A DNA stretch of 35,746 bases from Candidatus Omnitrophota bacterium (GTDB lineage: Bacteria; Omnitrophota; Omnitrophia; Omnitrophales; Aquincolibacteriaceae). The stretch covers positions 1-35,746 of the forward strand of contig JACPXM010000026.1 in assembly GCA_016196545.1 (NCBI GenBank). The letters are read 5' to 3'. Each line of letters opens with the position of its first letter. The stretch's first letter is position 1. The notes under the pieces are model-generated. The model searched no databases. It was given only the letters and a program-made list of their open reading frames with translations, and was not told the origin of the DNA. Shown one piece after another: positions 1-8,898 of the stretch. The position numbers and the translations under genes were made by a program.

Positions 1-120
1 AAATTCTCCGCAGCGCGGGACGAGGGGTTTGAAACCGACTCCACTCCCGGGGTGAAAAAGCTTTTTCACCCCGGGAGTGGAGTCGGTTTCAAACCCCTCG
101 TCCCGCGCTGCGGAGAATTT
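1..120. repeat. Perfect 120-bp palindrome (60-bp arms, no spacer)
   Basis: Bases 1-60 are the exact reverse complement of 61-120 (read directly). Confidence 0.98.
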
Positions 121-687
121 TTTCATTACAAAGTTGTGCGCTCTCAAGACCTTCATTTGGGAAAAGACGTGCTTGGCCTGGATTTAGGATTTGGAAACAA
201 ACATTTTCCAGATTTCACTTTGCGGAATCTTAAAGAAGGCGAAATCCTGCACGTTGTGCGCACAAAAAAATCTTCCACGGGTGACAGCTACCGCTTTGAA
301 CGCGCTAAGCCTTCTGTAAACCGAACTCCAAGCGGTACCTTCTTCCACACTTACCAAGCCTGGGTGAAAAATGTGGTGGACGACGACACTTTGTGGACAG
401 AAATCGACGTTGGTTTTCGTAATACGGCGGAGCAAAAACTCAGGTTGCGTGGAATTAACGCGGCGGAAATCGAAAAGGCAAAGCCGGCCAGCGATTTTGT
501 GAAGCGTACGCTCGCCAAAGTTCCGTTTGTGGTGCTTTCGATTTTAGGCCGCGACAAATTCGGCCGTCCGCTCACGGATTTATTTTATTTAGAAGGGACC
601 GACGACCGCGACAAAGTCGCCCGCGAGGGTATTTACCTCAACCAGCAGTTGCTCGACTTGGGCTTGGCCGTCCGAATGGACGATTGA
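52..687 (+). CDS. Staphylococcal nuclease (SNase/thermonuclease)-like protein; true 5' end uncertain because the ORF start lies in the palindrome
   Basis: C-terminal half has SNase pattern VVDDDTLWTEIDVGF...LRLRGINAAEIEKAKPASDFVK...RDKFGRPLTDLFYL, keeping the equivalents of Arg35, Glu43 and Arg87. Confidence 0.7.
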   Translation: MKKLFHPGSGVGFKPLVPRCGEFFHYKVVRSQDLHLGKDVLGLDLGFGNKHFPDFTLRNLKEGEILHVVRTKKSSTGDSYRFERAKPSVNRTPSGTFFHTYQAWVKNVVDDDTLWTEIDVGFRNTAEQKLRLRGINAAEIEKAKPASDFVKRTLAKVPFVVLSILGRDKFGRPLTDLFYLEGTDDRDKVAREGIYLNQQLLDLGLAVRMDD

Positions 688-692
688 AAAAA

Positions 693-932
693 TTAGATGC
701 CGACTTTTACTTCAAGGCGTTTTACGCGGGAATAAATATCTGGTAAGGAAATCCGAATAGTGTCTTCTACCGTTGTAAGCCGGACTTTTATGTCTTTAAC
801 GTCGGTTTTTAGAATGTCGACGTCCCCACGAAGCGTAATTACGCTTTCAGCAATAATTGAAATGTCGGAACGTAGAGACTCCAAAATCGTTCCGACTTCC
901 GTGGAGGTGTAATATTTTTCATCGTGGGACAT
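693..932 (-). CDS. Small coiled-coil hypothetical protein (start at MSHDEKYY)
   Basis: ORF with heptad-like C-terminal region; ORF track start at 968 is probably upstream of the real Met at 932. Confidence 0.5.
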   Translation of the reverse strand: MSHDEKYYTSTEVGTILESLRSDISIIAESVITLRGDVDILKTDVKDIKVRLTTVEDTIRISLPDIYSRVKRLEVKVGI

Positions 933-1028
933 GTCACGGACTTTAGCAGAAGAAAAAGAAGCTGTCAATATTTATTTTAAGCATATTTAGTTGATTATTT
1001 TACAAATAAAATAAATTTGTTCTCATGA

Positions 1029-1034
1029 TATAAT
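1029..1034 (+). promoter_or_regulatory. TATAAT -10 element upstream of ileS
   Basis: TATAAT 10 nt before the ileS ATG at 1044; no convincing -35 found. Confidence 0.5.
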
Positions 1035-1043
1035 GCGCGTTTC

Positions 1044-4000
1044 ATGACCCAGGAAAAAAGCTACAAAGACACGTTGAATTTGCCCCAAACGCCTTTTCCC
1101 ATGAAGGCGGAGCTTGCGCGCCGGGAACCGGAAATGCTCAAGGGCTGGCAGGATGCTCACCTCTGCGAAGCTATTCGAAAAAAATCCCAGGGTAAAGACA
1201 AATACATTCTTCATGACGGACCTCCCTACGCCAACGGAAACATTCACATTGGCCACGCGCTCAATAAAATCCTAAAAGACATTATCGTCAAATATAAAAC
1301 CCTGCGCGGTTTTGACTCGCTTTATGTGCCGGGCTGGGACTGTCACGGGCTTCCTATTGAACACGCGGCGCTGAAAGAAATGGGAAAGCGCAAGGAGGAA
1401 GTGGACCGTCTGGCATTTCGCAAACAGGCGCGCGCGTATGCTGAACGCTTTGTCGGAATTCAGCGCGAAGAATTCAAGCGGCTCAGTGTTTTTGGCCGGT
1501 GGGAGAATCCCTACCTCACGATGAATTTTTCCTACCAGGCCACCATTGCCGGGTCCTTTCTGAAACTTTTCAAAAAAGGCTACATTGAACAGCGCTTAAA
1601 GCCGGTTCCCTGGTGCTGGGACTGCGAGACCGCTTTGGCCGACGCGGAGCTGGAATATGAAGATAAAACTTCACAGGCCGTTTATGTGGCGTTTGAGGTC
1701 GTTTGGGACGGCGCGGATAAAGAATTCATGGAACGAATTGGCGTAGGGGCGCAAAAAGGGGACAGGCTGAATTCCAAGCCTGTCCCCTTTTTGAAAGCCC
1801 ATGTTTTGATTTGGACCACTACCCCTTGGACATTGCCCGCAAACGTGGGAATTGCTTACCACCCCAATCTTTGGTATGTGGCGGTGAGGGCGAAGTCAAG
1901 CTGTCATCCTGAATCCCGCCAAAGGCGGGACGAAGGATCTAAAAATGAGATAGTTTATTTTGTGGCTGAGGATTTGCTTGAAAACCTTAAATCTAAAATG
2001 GGCTGGCAAGAGGTCGAAGTTCTGGAGCGATTCCGAGGGGAAGATACGCCCTTCGGCTGGGCCAAACATCCTTTTTTAAATCGTAATTCTAAAATGATTT
2101 CCGCGGATTATGTTTCCTCAACCGACGGGACCGGTTTTGTGCACATTGCACCGGGACACGGGGAAGAAGATTACCATTACGGTACCCTTGAAAACACGTT
2201 GCCCATTATTTCTCCGGTTGACGAAAAGGGGAGATTTACCCCTGAAGGGGGAGGGGGACTGGCGAAGGGGTTTGTCGAAAGTTATCCTGAATTTAAGGGA
2301 GTTCATGTTTTTAAGGCGAATCCCAAAATCACCGCGATTTTAAAGGAAAAAAATTCATTACTATTTGAAGAACCCCATTTGCATTCCTACCCGCATTGCT
2401 GGCGCTGCAAAAAACCGATTATTTTCCGCGCCACGCCGCAGTGGTTCCTAAAAATCGACCACGGCAACTTGAGGCAAAAAATGAAGCAGGCGATTCAATC
2501 CGAAATCAAATTCACGCCGGAATGGGGAAAAAATCGCATTGGTTCTATGGTCGAGACGCGTCCGGACTGGTGCCTTTCCCGCCAGCGTTACTGGGGAGTT
2601 CCCATTCCATTAATCCACTGCCTGTCCTGCAAAAAAATTTACGGCGAAGAAATCGAAGAAACGGTGTTGAAGTCGTTTCAGCACTTCGGCGCCGACATTT
2701 GGTTTGAGAAAGAGGCGGAATATTTCCTGGGAAACAGTGGGGGGCGGGCCCCAACCTGCTGTCCCAATCCGCAATTGAAAAAGGAAGAAGATATTATTGA
2801 CGTCTGGTTTGACTCGGGCGTGAGCCACCAGGCCGTCCTAAAACCTGCCTCCTACACACCCGGTGTGCAGCACACCGGGTGTGTAGGAGGGTTGGGTTAC
2901 CCGGCGGACCTTTACCTGGAGGGCTCCGACCAGCACCGGGGCTGGTTTCAAAGCTCGCTAACTACCGCCCTTGCGCTGGAAGGAAAACCGCCTTTTCGGG
3001 GAGTGTTGACGCACGGTTTTGTGGTGGACGGAGCGGGAAAAAAAATGTCCAAGTCGGCCGGCAATGTGGTGGCCCCTCAAGACGTTATGAAAGAATTCGG
3101 CGCCGACATTTTGCGGCTTTGGGTTTCCTCTTGCGATTATTCGCTGGACGTCCGGCTTTCCAAGGAAATTTTAAAGCAGCTCGCGGACCAGTACCGAAAA
3201 ATCCGCAATACCTTCCGTTATATGCTTTCGAATCTTTATGATTTCAATCCGGAAAAACAGGGCGAACACGCAGGTTCGCCGCCTCTGCACCCCTTGGACC
3301 AATGGGCCATTACCCTAACTCACGAATTGGCCCTTTCTGTTCGAAAAAGTTATGACGCCTTTGATTTCCATAAAATTTATGAAGCAATTCATTCTTTTTG
3401 CACCCTTCATTTGAGCAATTATTATTTTGACGTTTTAAAAGACACGCTCTATACCGCGAAAAAAGACGGATTCCTGCGCCGTTCGGCCCAAACCGGACTT
3501 TTCCGTGTTTTGAAAATTCTCGTCAAACTCACGGCACCCCTTCTCCCGTTTACTTCCGAGGAGGTTTGGAAATCCTTTCCGATTGAGCCGGGCGTGGATT
3601 CCGTTCACCTTGCGGACTGGCCTGAAGAAATTAAAACGGGCGAGCCTCCCGCCAGAGCCAATTTTGAAACCTGGTCGCATGTGCGCCGCATTCGGGACGT
3701 CCTGACGCCGTTTCTGGAGGAAAAAAGGGCCGAAGGGCTTATTGGCTCAAGCCTGGACGCTAAGCTTTCGCTGAGCTCGAAGGACGCAAAGATTGCCTCG
3801 CTTTTAAAAGAGGTTTGGGACGATTTGCCGCGCGTCTTTATTGTTTCGCAGGTTTATCCCTTAGCAGAAAAAGCCTCCTTCACACCGGGTGTGCAGGAGG
3901 TGGTTTACAGTTACGGGGACATTTCCGGGAAAATTTTACTTTCCGTCGAGAAGGCAAATGGTTTAAAATGCGTCCGCTGTTGGAATTATTCTCCCGCCGT

Positions 4001-4058
4001 GGGAAAGTCCGCGGAACACCCGGGGCTTTGCGGAAAATGTTTGGAAGCACTGGCATGA
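1044..4058 (+). CDS. ileS: Isoleucyl-tRNA synthetase carrying several in-frame palindromic insertions
   Basis: [65 protein letters not shown]-terminal CVRCWNYS...CGKC zinc motif. Confidence 0.97.
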   Translation: MTQEKSYKDTLNLPQTPFPMKAELARREPEMLKGWQDAHLCEAIRKKSQGKDKYILHDGPPYANGNIHIGHALNKILKDIIVKYKTLRGFDSLYVPGWDCHGLPIEHAALKEMGKRKEEVDRLAFRKQARAYAERFVGIQREEFKRLSVFGRWENPYLTMNFSYQATIAGSFLKLFKKGYIEQRLKPVPWCWDCETALADAELEYEDKTSQAVYVAFEVVWDGADKEFMERIGVGAQKGDRLNSKPVPFLKAHVLIWTTTPWTLPANVGIAYHPNLWYVAVRAKSSCHPESRQRRDEGSKNEIVYFVAEDLLENLKSKMGWQEVEVLERFRGEDTPFGWAKHPFLNRNSKMISADYVSSTDGTGFVHIAPGHGEEDYHYGTLENTLPIISPVDEKGRFTPEGGGGLAKGFVESYPEFKGVHVFKANPKITAILKEKNSLLFEEPHLHSYPHCWRCKKPIIFRATPQWFLKIDHGNLRQKMKQAIQSEIKFTPEWGKNRIGSMVETRPDWCLSRQRYWGVPIPLIHCLSCKKIYGEEIEETVLKSFQHFGADIWFEKEAEYFLGNSGGRAPTCCPNPQLKKEEDIIDVWFDSGVSHQAVLKPASYTPGVQHTGCVGGLGYPADLYLEGSDQHRGWFQSSLTTALALEGKPPFRGVLTHGFVVDGAGKKMSKSAGNVVAPQDVMKEFGADILRLWVSSCDYSLDVRLSKEILKQLADQYRKIRNTFRYMLSNLYDFNPEKQGEHAGSPPLHPLDQWAITLTHELALSVRKSYDAFDFHKIYEAIHSFCTLHLSNYYFDVLKDTLYTAKKDGFLRRSAQTGLFRVLKILVKLTAPLLPFTSEEVWKSFPIEPGVDSVHLADWPEEIKTGEPPARANFETWSHVRRIRDVLTPFLEEKRAEGLIGSSLDAKLSLSSKDAKIASLLKEVWDDLPRVFIVSQVYPLAEKASFTPGVQEVVYSYGDISGKILLSVEKANGLKCVRCWNYSPAVGKSAEHPGLCGKCLEALA
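1752..1793. repeat. Palindromic element, GGGGACAGGC family, in-frame in ileS
   Basis: CAAAAAGGGGACAGGCT / AGCCTGTCCCCTTTTTG, 17-bp perfect arms, 8-nt loop; encodes [14 protein letters not shown]. Confidence 0.93.
1902..1941. repeat. Palindromic element, GTCATCCTGA...CGAAGGATCT family, in-frame in ileS
   Basis: tgtcATCCTgaatCCCGCCaaaGGCGGGacgaAGGATct; encodes [15 protein letters not shown]. Confidence 0.9.
2228..2271. repeat. G/C-run palindromic element in ileS
   Basis: ggggagatttaCCCCTgaaGGGGGaggggg...gaagggg; encodes [14 protein letters not shown], an insert relative to canonical IleRS. Confidence 0.65.
2848..2890. repeat. Palindromic element, CACACCGGGTGTG family, in-frame in ileS
   Basis: CCTCCTACACACCCGGTGTG-cag-CACACCGGGTGTGTAGGAGG, 20-bp perfect arms; encodes [16 protein letters not shown] between FDSGVSH and [10 protein letters not shown]. 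Confidence 0.96.
3261..3280. repeat. Short palindrome GGCGAAC-acgcag-GTTCGCC in ileS linker
   Basis: 7-bp perfect arms; encodes GEHAGSP. Confidence 0.6.
3874..3900. repeat. Palindromic element, CACACCGGGTGTG family, in-frame near ileS C-terminus
   Basis: CCTCCTtCACACCgGGTGTGcAGGAGG; encodes SFTPGVQE. Confidence 0.85.
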
Positions 4059-5608
4059 GCCTTTACGTTAAAAAGCGTAAAAGAGTTTTAAAAAAAGTAT
4101 TAATTGGTTTCAGCCTTTTTTTTGTCGGCTCGACGGCGTATGTCCTTTTCTCCTCCCTCACCAGCCGATTCTTTCCCTACCCTTTCATGGGAAATCCCGT
4201 CTTTGCAGTTTTGATTACCACGCTGGCCGCTCTCCTGACTTATAAACCGCTGGACTACCTTATGACGCAGCTTTTTAAAAATTATCTCTTCCGCAAAAAA
4301 AGCTACAGCCATATGGCGCTCATGGATTTGGCCGAGGAGCTTGCCACGATTCTGGATTTGACGGAACTGGCGAATCTTGTGGTGAACACCTTTGGCGAGA
4401 CGCTGCATTTAAAAACGGTGGCGCTTGTGATTCCAAGCCGCATTCGCGACGACTATGAAATTATTTCCGCCTACGGGTGGAATGTCTCCGACTGCAAGCG
4501 TGTCCGCCTGCCGAAGGATTCGCCCCTGCTGCGAATGATTCAGGACGGCGGCCCGCACGTCTTGGTGCGCGACCGGGCGCTGCGCACGCTGGATTGGCAG
4601 GAGGCCAACCGCCTTGCCCACGATTTTGACAGCCTGCGCGCCAGCTGGGTTATTCCCTTTTTCGCGAGGGAAGAATTCGTCGGCGTACTCACGTTTTCTT
4701 CTTATATCCCGGAAAGTATTTTTGACGAAGGCGACTTTCACTTTTTCCGCGAGTTTGCCCAGGAAGTGGCCAAATGCGTACGCAATGCCTTGAGCGTCCA
4801 GGAGCTGAAGCTTGCCAACCAAGAACTCCAGGACGTTCAGTCGCAGCTTTTGCAGTCCATTAAAATTCAGGCCATTGAGCAGCTTGCCACCGGAATCGCG
4901 CATGAAATTCACAATCCGCTGACCATTATTTCGGGAAAGGCGCAGGTGCTCTTGCTTCAGAAAGACCGGGCCTCTTACGATGAAAGGGTGGAGGAGGTTC
5001 TGAAGACCATTGTCAAACAGACCAAACGGGCCGCCGACATTACCAAAAAACTGCTTATGTTTTCCCAAAGCTCGGGTTCGCCTAAGGAAATGTTGGATTT
5101 GAGCCAGGTGCTGGAAGATACGATTGCGCTTGTTTCTTACCAAACTTCCCTTGAAGGGATTGAGGTCACGCGCTCCGTGGCCGGCGCGCTTCCTCCTTAT
5201 TATGCCAATGTTCATGAATTCCGCGAAGTTTTCTTAAATTTGATTTTGAACGCCGTGCAGTCCATTGGTTCGAAGGGAAAGATTCACTGTGAGATACGCT
5301 ACCGCTGCCAGGACGAAATCCTTGAAATCAGTGTTTCCGACACCGGAAAGGGGATTGACCCCCAGAACCGGGACAAAGTCTTTAATCCCTTTTTCACCAC
5401 GCGCACCAATGCGGTGGGGCTGGGTCTTTTTGTGACGAAGCAAATTGTGCACCGTTATGCCGGCTCCATTCGCGTGGAAAGCCGCGTGGGAGAAGGAAGC
5501 CTTTTTATTGTGCAGCTGCCGCTTATGGAATCTTCAAAAAGGGTGCCTGCGGAAAAGAGTCTGCCCCTGCCCTTTTTAAAACAGGTGGAAAGCGAAGCTT
5601 CATCGTGA
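4055..5608 (+). CDS. GAF-domain sensor histidine kinase with N-terminal TM segments
   Basis: ATG overlaps the ileS stop; H-box [12 protein letters not shown]-box [11 protein letters not shown]-boxes DTGKGID and GLGLFV. Confidence 0.9.
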   Translation: MSLYVKKRKRVLKKVLIGFSLFFVGSTAYVLFSSLTSRFFPYPFMGNPVFAVLITTLAALLTYKPLDYLMTQLFKNYLFRKKSYSHMALMDLAEELATILDLTELANLVVNTFGETLHLKTVALVIPSRIRDDYEIISAYGWNVSDCKRVRLPKDSPLLRMIQDGGPHVLVRDRALRTLDWQEANRLAHDFDSLRASWVIPFFAREEFVGVLTFSSYIPESIFDEGDFHFFREFAQEVAKCVRNALSVQELKLANQELQDVQSQLLQSIKIQAIEQLATGIAHEIHNPLTIISGKAQVLLLQKDRASYDERVEEVLKTIVKQTKRAADITKKLLMFSQSSGSPKEMLDLSQVLEDTIALVSYQTSLEGIEVTRSVAGALPPYYANVHEFREVFLNLILNAVQSIGSKGKIHCEIRYRCQDEILEISVSDTGKGIDPQNRDKVFNPFFTTRTNAVGLGLFVTKQIVHRYAGSIRVESRVGEGSLFIVQLPLMESSKRVPAEKSLPLPFLKQVESEASS

Positions 5609-5629
5609 ATCTAAAGGAGGATGAGTTTT

Positions 5630-6004
5630 ATGAAAAGGTTAGTGGTCGTCGATGATGAAAGTGAAATCTGCGATTTTTTGAAGGGGTTTTTCGCGGACCG
5701 TGATTTTGACGTGCGAACGGCCACCTCGGGAGAGCAGGCCCTTAAAACCATTGGGGCTCACAAGCCTCAAGTGGTTTTGCTGGACGTTCATATGCCCGGC
5801 ATGGACGGCATGGAGGTCCTGCGTGCCATAAAAAGCCAGTATCCGAATATCAAGGTTATTATGGTGACTGCCATTGAAACAAGAGAGAAAATTGAAGAAG
5901 CCATGCGTCTGGGAGCCGACAATTATATTACCAAGCCCCTTAGCCTGGAATACCTTGAGAAGGATGTCAAAGAGAAGGTTGCCCTTCTTTCAGAAAGCAG
6001 CTAA
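5630..6004 (+). CDS. CheY-like response regulator (receiver domain only)
   Basis: VVDDESEICDFL, VVLLDVHMPGMDG, VTA, KPLS; RBS aaaggagg at 5612-5619 supports start at 5630. Confidence 0.92.
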   Translation: MKRLVVVDDESEICDFLKGFFADRDFDVRTATSGEQALKTIGAHKPQVVLLDVHMPGMDGMEVLRAIKSQYPNIKVIMVTAIETREKIEEAMRLGADNYITKPLSLEYLEKDVKEKVALLSESS

Positions 6005-6080
6005 TCTCCCCAACCTCTTAGGTTACGAACCCCCCGGTGTGGGGGGGGGTACCTTTTGGTTTGAAGGATTTAAAAAGCTC

Positions 6081-6109
6081 TTGCCAGCTTGTCCGATAAC
6101 TCCTATAAT
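6081..6109 (+). promoter_or_regulatory. Sigma70-like promoter TTGCCA-N17-TATAAT upstream of traR/dksA-like gene
   Basis: -35 at 6081-6086, -10 at 6104-6109, 17-bp spacer. Confidence 0.75.
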
Positions 6110-6133
6110 TCGCTCTTCCTAAAGGAAAATTGA

Positions 6134-6526
6134 ATGAACGCTGAGACACCCAAAGACCTGGAACGCTTTAAGAAAATCCTGGAAGAGGTCCGCAAAAAAA
6201 TTGCGGGCGACATTCAGCATTTGGAAGGCGACACGCTGAATACCTCCGCCCGGGACGCTTCCGGGGACTTGTCCGGCTATTCTTTTCATATGGCGGACAT
6301 GGCCACAGATAATTTTGACCGGGAATTTACGCTCGGGCTTGCCTCCAACGAACAACAAATCCTTAATATGGTTGACAACGCCCTCCAGAAAATCAAAGAG
6401 GGTACTTACGGGATTTGCGAAACCTGCAAAAAATCGATTTCCCAAAAGAGGCTTTTGGCCATGCCCCACGCCCCTCTTTGTATTAAGTGTCAAGAGGGTG
6501 AGGAAAAAAAGAAACGCCGCACTTGA
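6134..6526 (+). CDS. TraR/DksA-family zinc-finger protein
   Basis: IKEGTYGICETCKKSISQKRLLAMPHAPLCIKCQ C4 zinc-finger signature. Confidence 0.88.
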   Translation: MNAETPKDLERFKKILEEVRKKIAGDIQHLEGDTLNTSARDASGDLSGYSFHMADMATDNFDREFTLGLASNEQQILNMVDNALQKIKEGTYGICETCKKSISQKRLLAMPHAPLCIKCQEGEEKKKRRT

Positions 6527-6957
6527 TTCGATTCTTCGCCCTCGTTGTCCTTATCCTCAGCTCCGACCAGTTTTTAAAAATAATCATTTTGCAGCGCCTC
6601 GCAGAGAAAGAATCAGTTCCCGTCATTACGAATATCTTTCATTTGACGCTTGTGCATAATACGGGAGTGGCCTTTGGTTTTTTCCGGGATTCGGAGGCGC
6701 TGCTTAGGGTTCTTATTTCATTAAGTCTCGTCGTCCTTCTTTATTGGGGAATAAGATTGCGCAAGACGGTTTATGGTGGTTCCTTTGCCCTCATTTTGGG
6801 GGGCGCCTTGGGAAATTGGGTGGACCGGTTGAGATACGGGGCCGTCATCGATTATCTGGATTTTCGGTTTTGGCCGGTTTTTAATTTGGCGGACTCGGCC
6901 ATTACTCTGGGGGTTGTCCTCTATCTATGGAATTATCTAAAAAGCAGCCGAACTTAA
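6523..6957 (+). CDS. lspA: Lipoprotein signal peptidase (TTG start overlapping traR stop)
   Basis: LVHNTGVAFGF, GGALGNWVDRLRYGAVIDYLDF, FNLADSAITLG. Confidence 0.93.
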   Translation: MIRFFALVVLILSSDQFLKIIILQRLAEKESVPVITNIFHLTLVHNTGVAFGFFRDSEALLRVLISLSLVVLLYWGIRLRKTVYGGSFALILGGALGNWVDRLRYGAVIDYLDFRFWPVFNLADSAITLGVVLYLWNYLKSSRT

Positions 6958-6968
6958 CCGCAGGGAAA

Positions 6969-7008
6969 CAGGGGACAGGCATGAACTGCAACTCATGCCT
7001 GTCCCCTG
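6969..7008. repeat. Palindromic element, GGGGACAGGC family, intergenic lspA-lgt
   Basis: CAGGGGACAGGCATGA-actgcaac-TCATGCCTGTCCCCTG, 16-bp perfect arms and 8-nt loop, same layout as 1752-1793. Confidence 0.95.
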
Positions 7009-7015
7009 AATTTTT

Positions 7016-7813
7016 ATGATGCCCGTCCTTTTTTCCTGGGGGCCGTTTCATTTGTATTCCTTCGGCCTTATGGTAGCCCTCGGGCTTGGGCTCACGTTTT
7101 ATCTTGTGACGCCGTGGGCCCGAAAGACAGGTTTTCCTCACCCAAATAAGGCCGCGGACCTGGTACTGGTGACCGTGATTTCCGGGTTTTTGGGCGCGCG
7201 GCTCTATTATGGACTTCAATATTTATCCGTTTATCTTGAAAACCCCCTCGCAATTTTTGCGGTTTGGGAAGGCGGCCTGATTTTTTACGGAGGAGTTCTC
7301 GGCTCCCTCCTCGGACTTTGGATTTTTTCCCGGCTTAAATCCCTTTCTTTTCTTGAGGCATTGGATTTTCTTATTCCTTTCGTTGCGGGGGTGCACGGTT
7401 TTGGGCGAATCGGCTGTTTTTTAAATGGCTGTTGCGGCGGCCGTGCCTGCGATTTGCCCTGGGCCGTCCGATTTCCCCCAGAGGAGGTCGCGGTTCACCC
7501 CACGCAGCTTTATGAGGCGGTCTTTAATTTCGCACTTTTCTTTTTTCTTCTCAACCGGTACTCCCACCGGACTTTCAAAGGCCAAATAATCGCGTTCTAT
7601 TTCCTTTTTTATGCCGTCGGCCGTTTCGTCATCGAATTTTTCCGCGTGCATGAAATCCAATGGGCCGGACTTTCCTCGAATCAATGGGTGAGTCTTGTAA
7701 TTTTTGGGGGAGGTATTTTCTTCTACGTCTATGCGAGGAGTTCCGCTAACGGCGGGACGACGAAGCAATCGAAGCGTCCTCCTGAGTCCCACCCGCGGCC
7801 GGACCAAGGATGA
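7016..7813 (+). CDS. lgt: Prolipoprotein diacylglyceryl transferase
   Basis: FYGGVLGSLLG, VAGVHGFGRIGCFLNGCCGG, HPTQLYEA. Confidence 0.93.
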   Translation: MMPVLFSWGPFHLYSFGLMVALGLGLTFYLVTPWARKTGFPHPNKAADLVLVTVISGFLGARLYYGLQYLSVYLENPLAIFAVWEGGLIFYGGVLGSLLGLWIFSRLKSLSFLEALDFLIPFVAGVHGFGRIGCFLNGCCGGRACDLPWAVRFPPEEVAVHPTQLYEAVFNFALFFFLLNRYSHRTFKGQIIAFYFLFYAVGRFVIEFFRVHEIQWAGLSSNQWVSLVIFGGGIFFYVYARSSANGGTTKQSKRPPESHPRPDQG

Positions 7814-7815
7814 CA
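7774..7815. repeat. Degenerate GTCATCCTGA/AAGGATGAC palindromic element forming the lgt C-terminus and stop
   Basis: gcgTCCTcctgagtcccacccgcggccggaccaAGGATGAc; similar to 1902-1941. Confidence 0.6.
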
Positions 7816-7816
7816 C

Positions 7817-8791
7817 ATGATATCCCAAGAAATCATCGTTGATTCCCACGCCTCCGTCGGCCAGCGATTAGACCTCTACCTCGCCCGTCTCAAGGCGGAG
7901 CAATTCTCCCGCTCCCGCATTCAAAGATTAATCGACACCGGTTCGGTCAAAGTCAATGGACACAGCGTGTCATCCCATTATCGGATAAAATTCCAGGATA
8001 AAATCGAATTTGAGGGCCTTCCGCTTTTTCGCGATGACCTGACAAGGGCCGAAGACATTCCGCTGGATATTGTGGCGGAAGATGAAGAAATCATTCTCGT
8101 CAATAAACCCCCCGGCATGGTGGTGCACCCGGCGCACGGCAATCTCAATCATACGCTCGTGAATGCGCTCTTGTTTCATTTGTCAAAAAACGCAGCGGCG
8201 AGATTCCCACGTCCGAGCGAGGGTGCAAAAACCGCGCCTCTCCTGTCGACCCTCGGCGGTTCGATTCGCCCCGGCATTGTGCACCGGCTCGACAAAGACA
8301 CTTCCGGCATTATGATTATCGCTAAAAACGACCACGCGCACCGCCTCCTCGCGAAGCAATTTAAAAATCAAACCCTTGAGCGCGTTTACCGTGTCATTGT
8401 CCGGGGAATTGTGCAGCACGACGAAGGGCATTGCGAAGAGCCGGTAGGCCGCGCGTTTCTGAACCGGAAAAAAGTGGTGGTGAAACCCTCAGGCGGCAAA
8501 GAGGCGCTGACCTATTACAAAGTGTTACGCCGCTACAAAAAAGCTACTCTGCTTGAAGTGCGGCCTCATACGGGACGCACGCACCAAATCCGCGTCCATA
8601 TGGCGCATTTGGGCTACCCCGTGTTGGGGGACGCCTTTTACGGTGTTACACATGGTGAAATTGCTCGCCAGGCTGTACACGCCCTTGGAATCGGATTTAT
8701 CCACCCCGCCACGAAGAAGAAAGTTTATTACGAGACTGCCTTGCCAGAGGACATGTCCCGCCTTCTCGCCTACCTCGAAGCCGAAAAATAA
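7817..8791 (+). CDS. rluD: RluA/RluD-family pseudouridine synthase
   Basis: S4 domain, GIVHRLDKDTSGIMIIAK, PHTGRTHQIRVHMAHLGYPVLGD. Confidence 0.93.
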   Translation: MISQEIIVDSHASVGQRLDLYLARLKAEQFSRSRIQRLIDTGSVKVNGHSVSSHYRIKFQDKIEFEGLPLFRDDLTRAEDIPLDIVAEDEEIILVNKPPGMVVHPAHGNLNHTLVNALLFHLSKNAAARFPRPSEGAKTAPLLSTLGGSIRPGIVHRLDKDTSGIMIIAKNDHAHRLLAKQFKNQTLERVYRVIVRGIVQHDEGHCEEPVGRAFLNRKKVVVKPSGGKEALTYYKVLRRYKKATLLEVRPHTGRTHQIRVHMAHLGYPVLGDAFYGVTHGEIARQAVHALGIGFIHPATKKKVYYETALPEDMSRLLAYLEAEK

Positions 8792-8832
8792 TCCCTCGGA
8801 ACCACCTCCTCCACACCGTGTGCGGGTGTCTT

Positions 8833-8849
8833 AAGGTACCTGGTACCTT
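8833..8849. repeat. AAGGTACC-t-GGTACCTT palindrome
   Basis: 8-bp perfect arms; ggtaccttttggttt shared exactly with 6048-6062. Confidence 0.8.
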
Positions 8850-8858
8850 TTGGTTTAC

Positions 8859-8887
8859 TTGCATCGCTAGAAGGGTTGCTCTATAAT
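8859..8887 (+). promoter_or_regulatory. Sigma70-like promoter TTGCAT-N17-TATAAT upstream of ubiD
   Basis: -35 at 8859-8864, -10 at 8882-8887; ATG at 8899. Confidence 0.75.
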
Positions 8888-8898
8888 TCAAAGTTCTT

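Noticed and set aside
3815-4054. Upstream extension of the histidine kinase ORF
   Set aside because: Overlaps the ileS 3' end in another frame; the ATG overlapping the ileS stop at 4055 is the better start.
4409-5215. 268-aa antisense ORF
   Set aside because: Lies wholly opposite the well-supported histidine kinase; composition (many Arg/Gly/Asn/His) is typical of shadow ORFs.
8189-8262. Possible decayed repeat in rluD (AAARFPRPSEGAKTAPLLSTLGGSI)
   Set aside because: Looks like an insertion, but only short imperfect inverted matches (CCGAG/CTCGG) could be seen.
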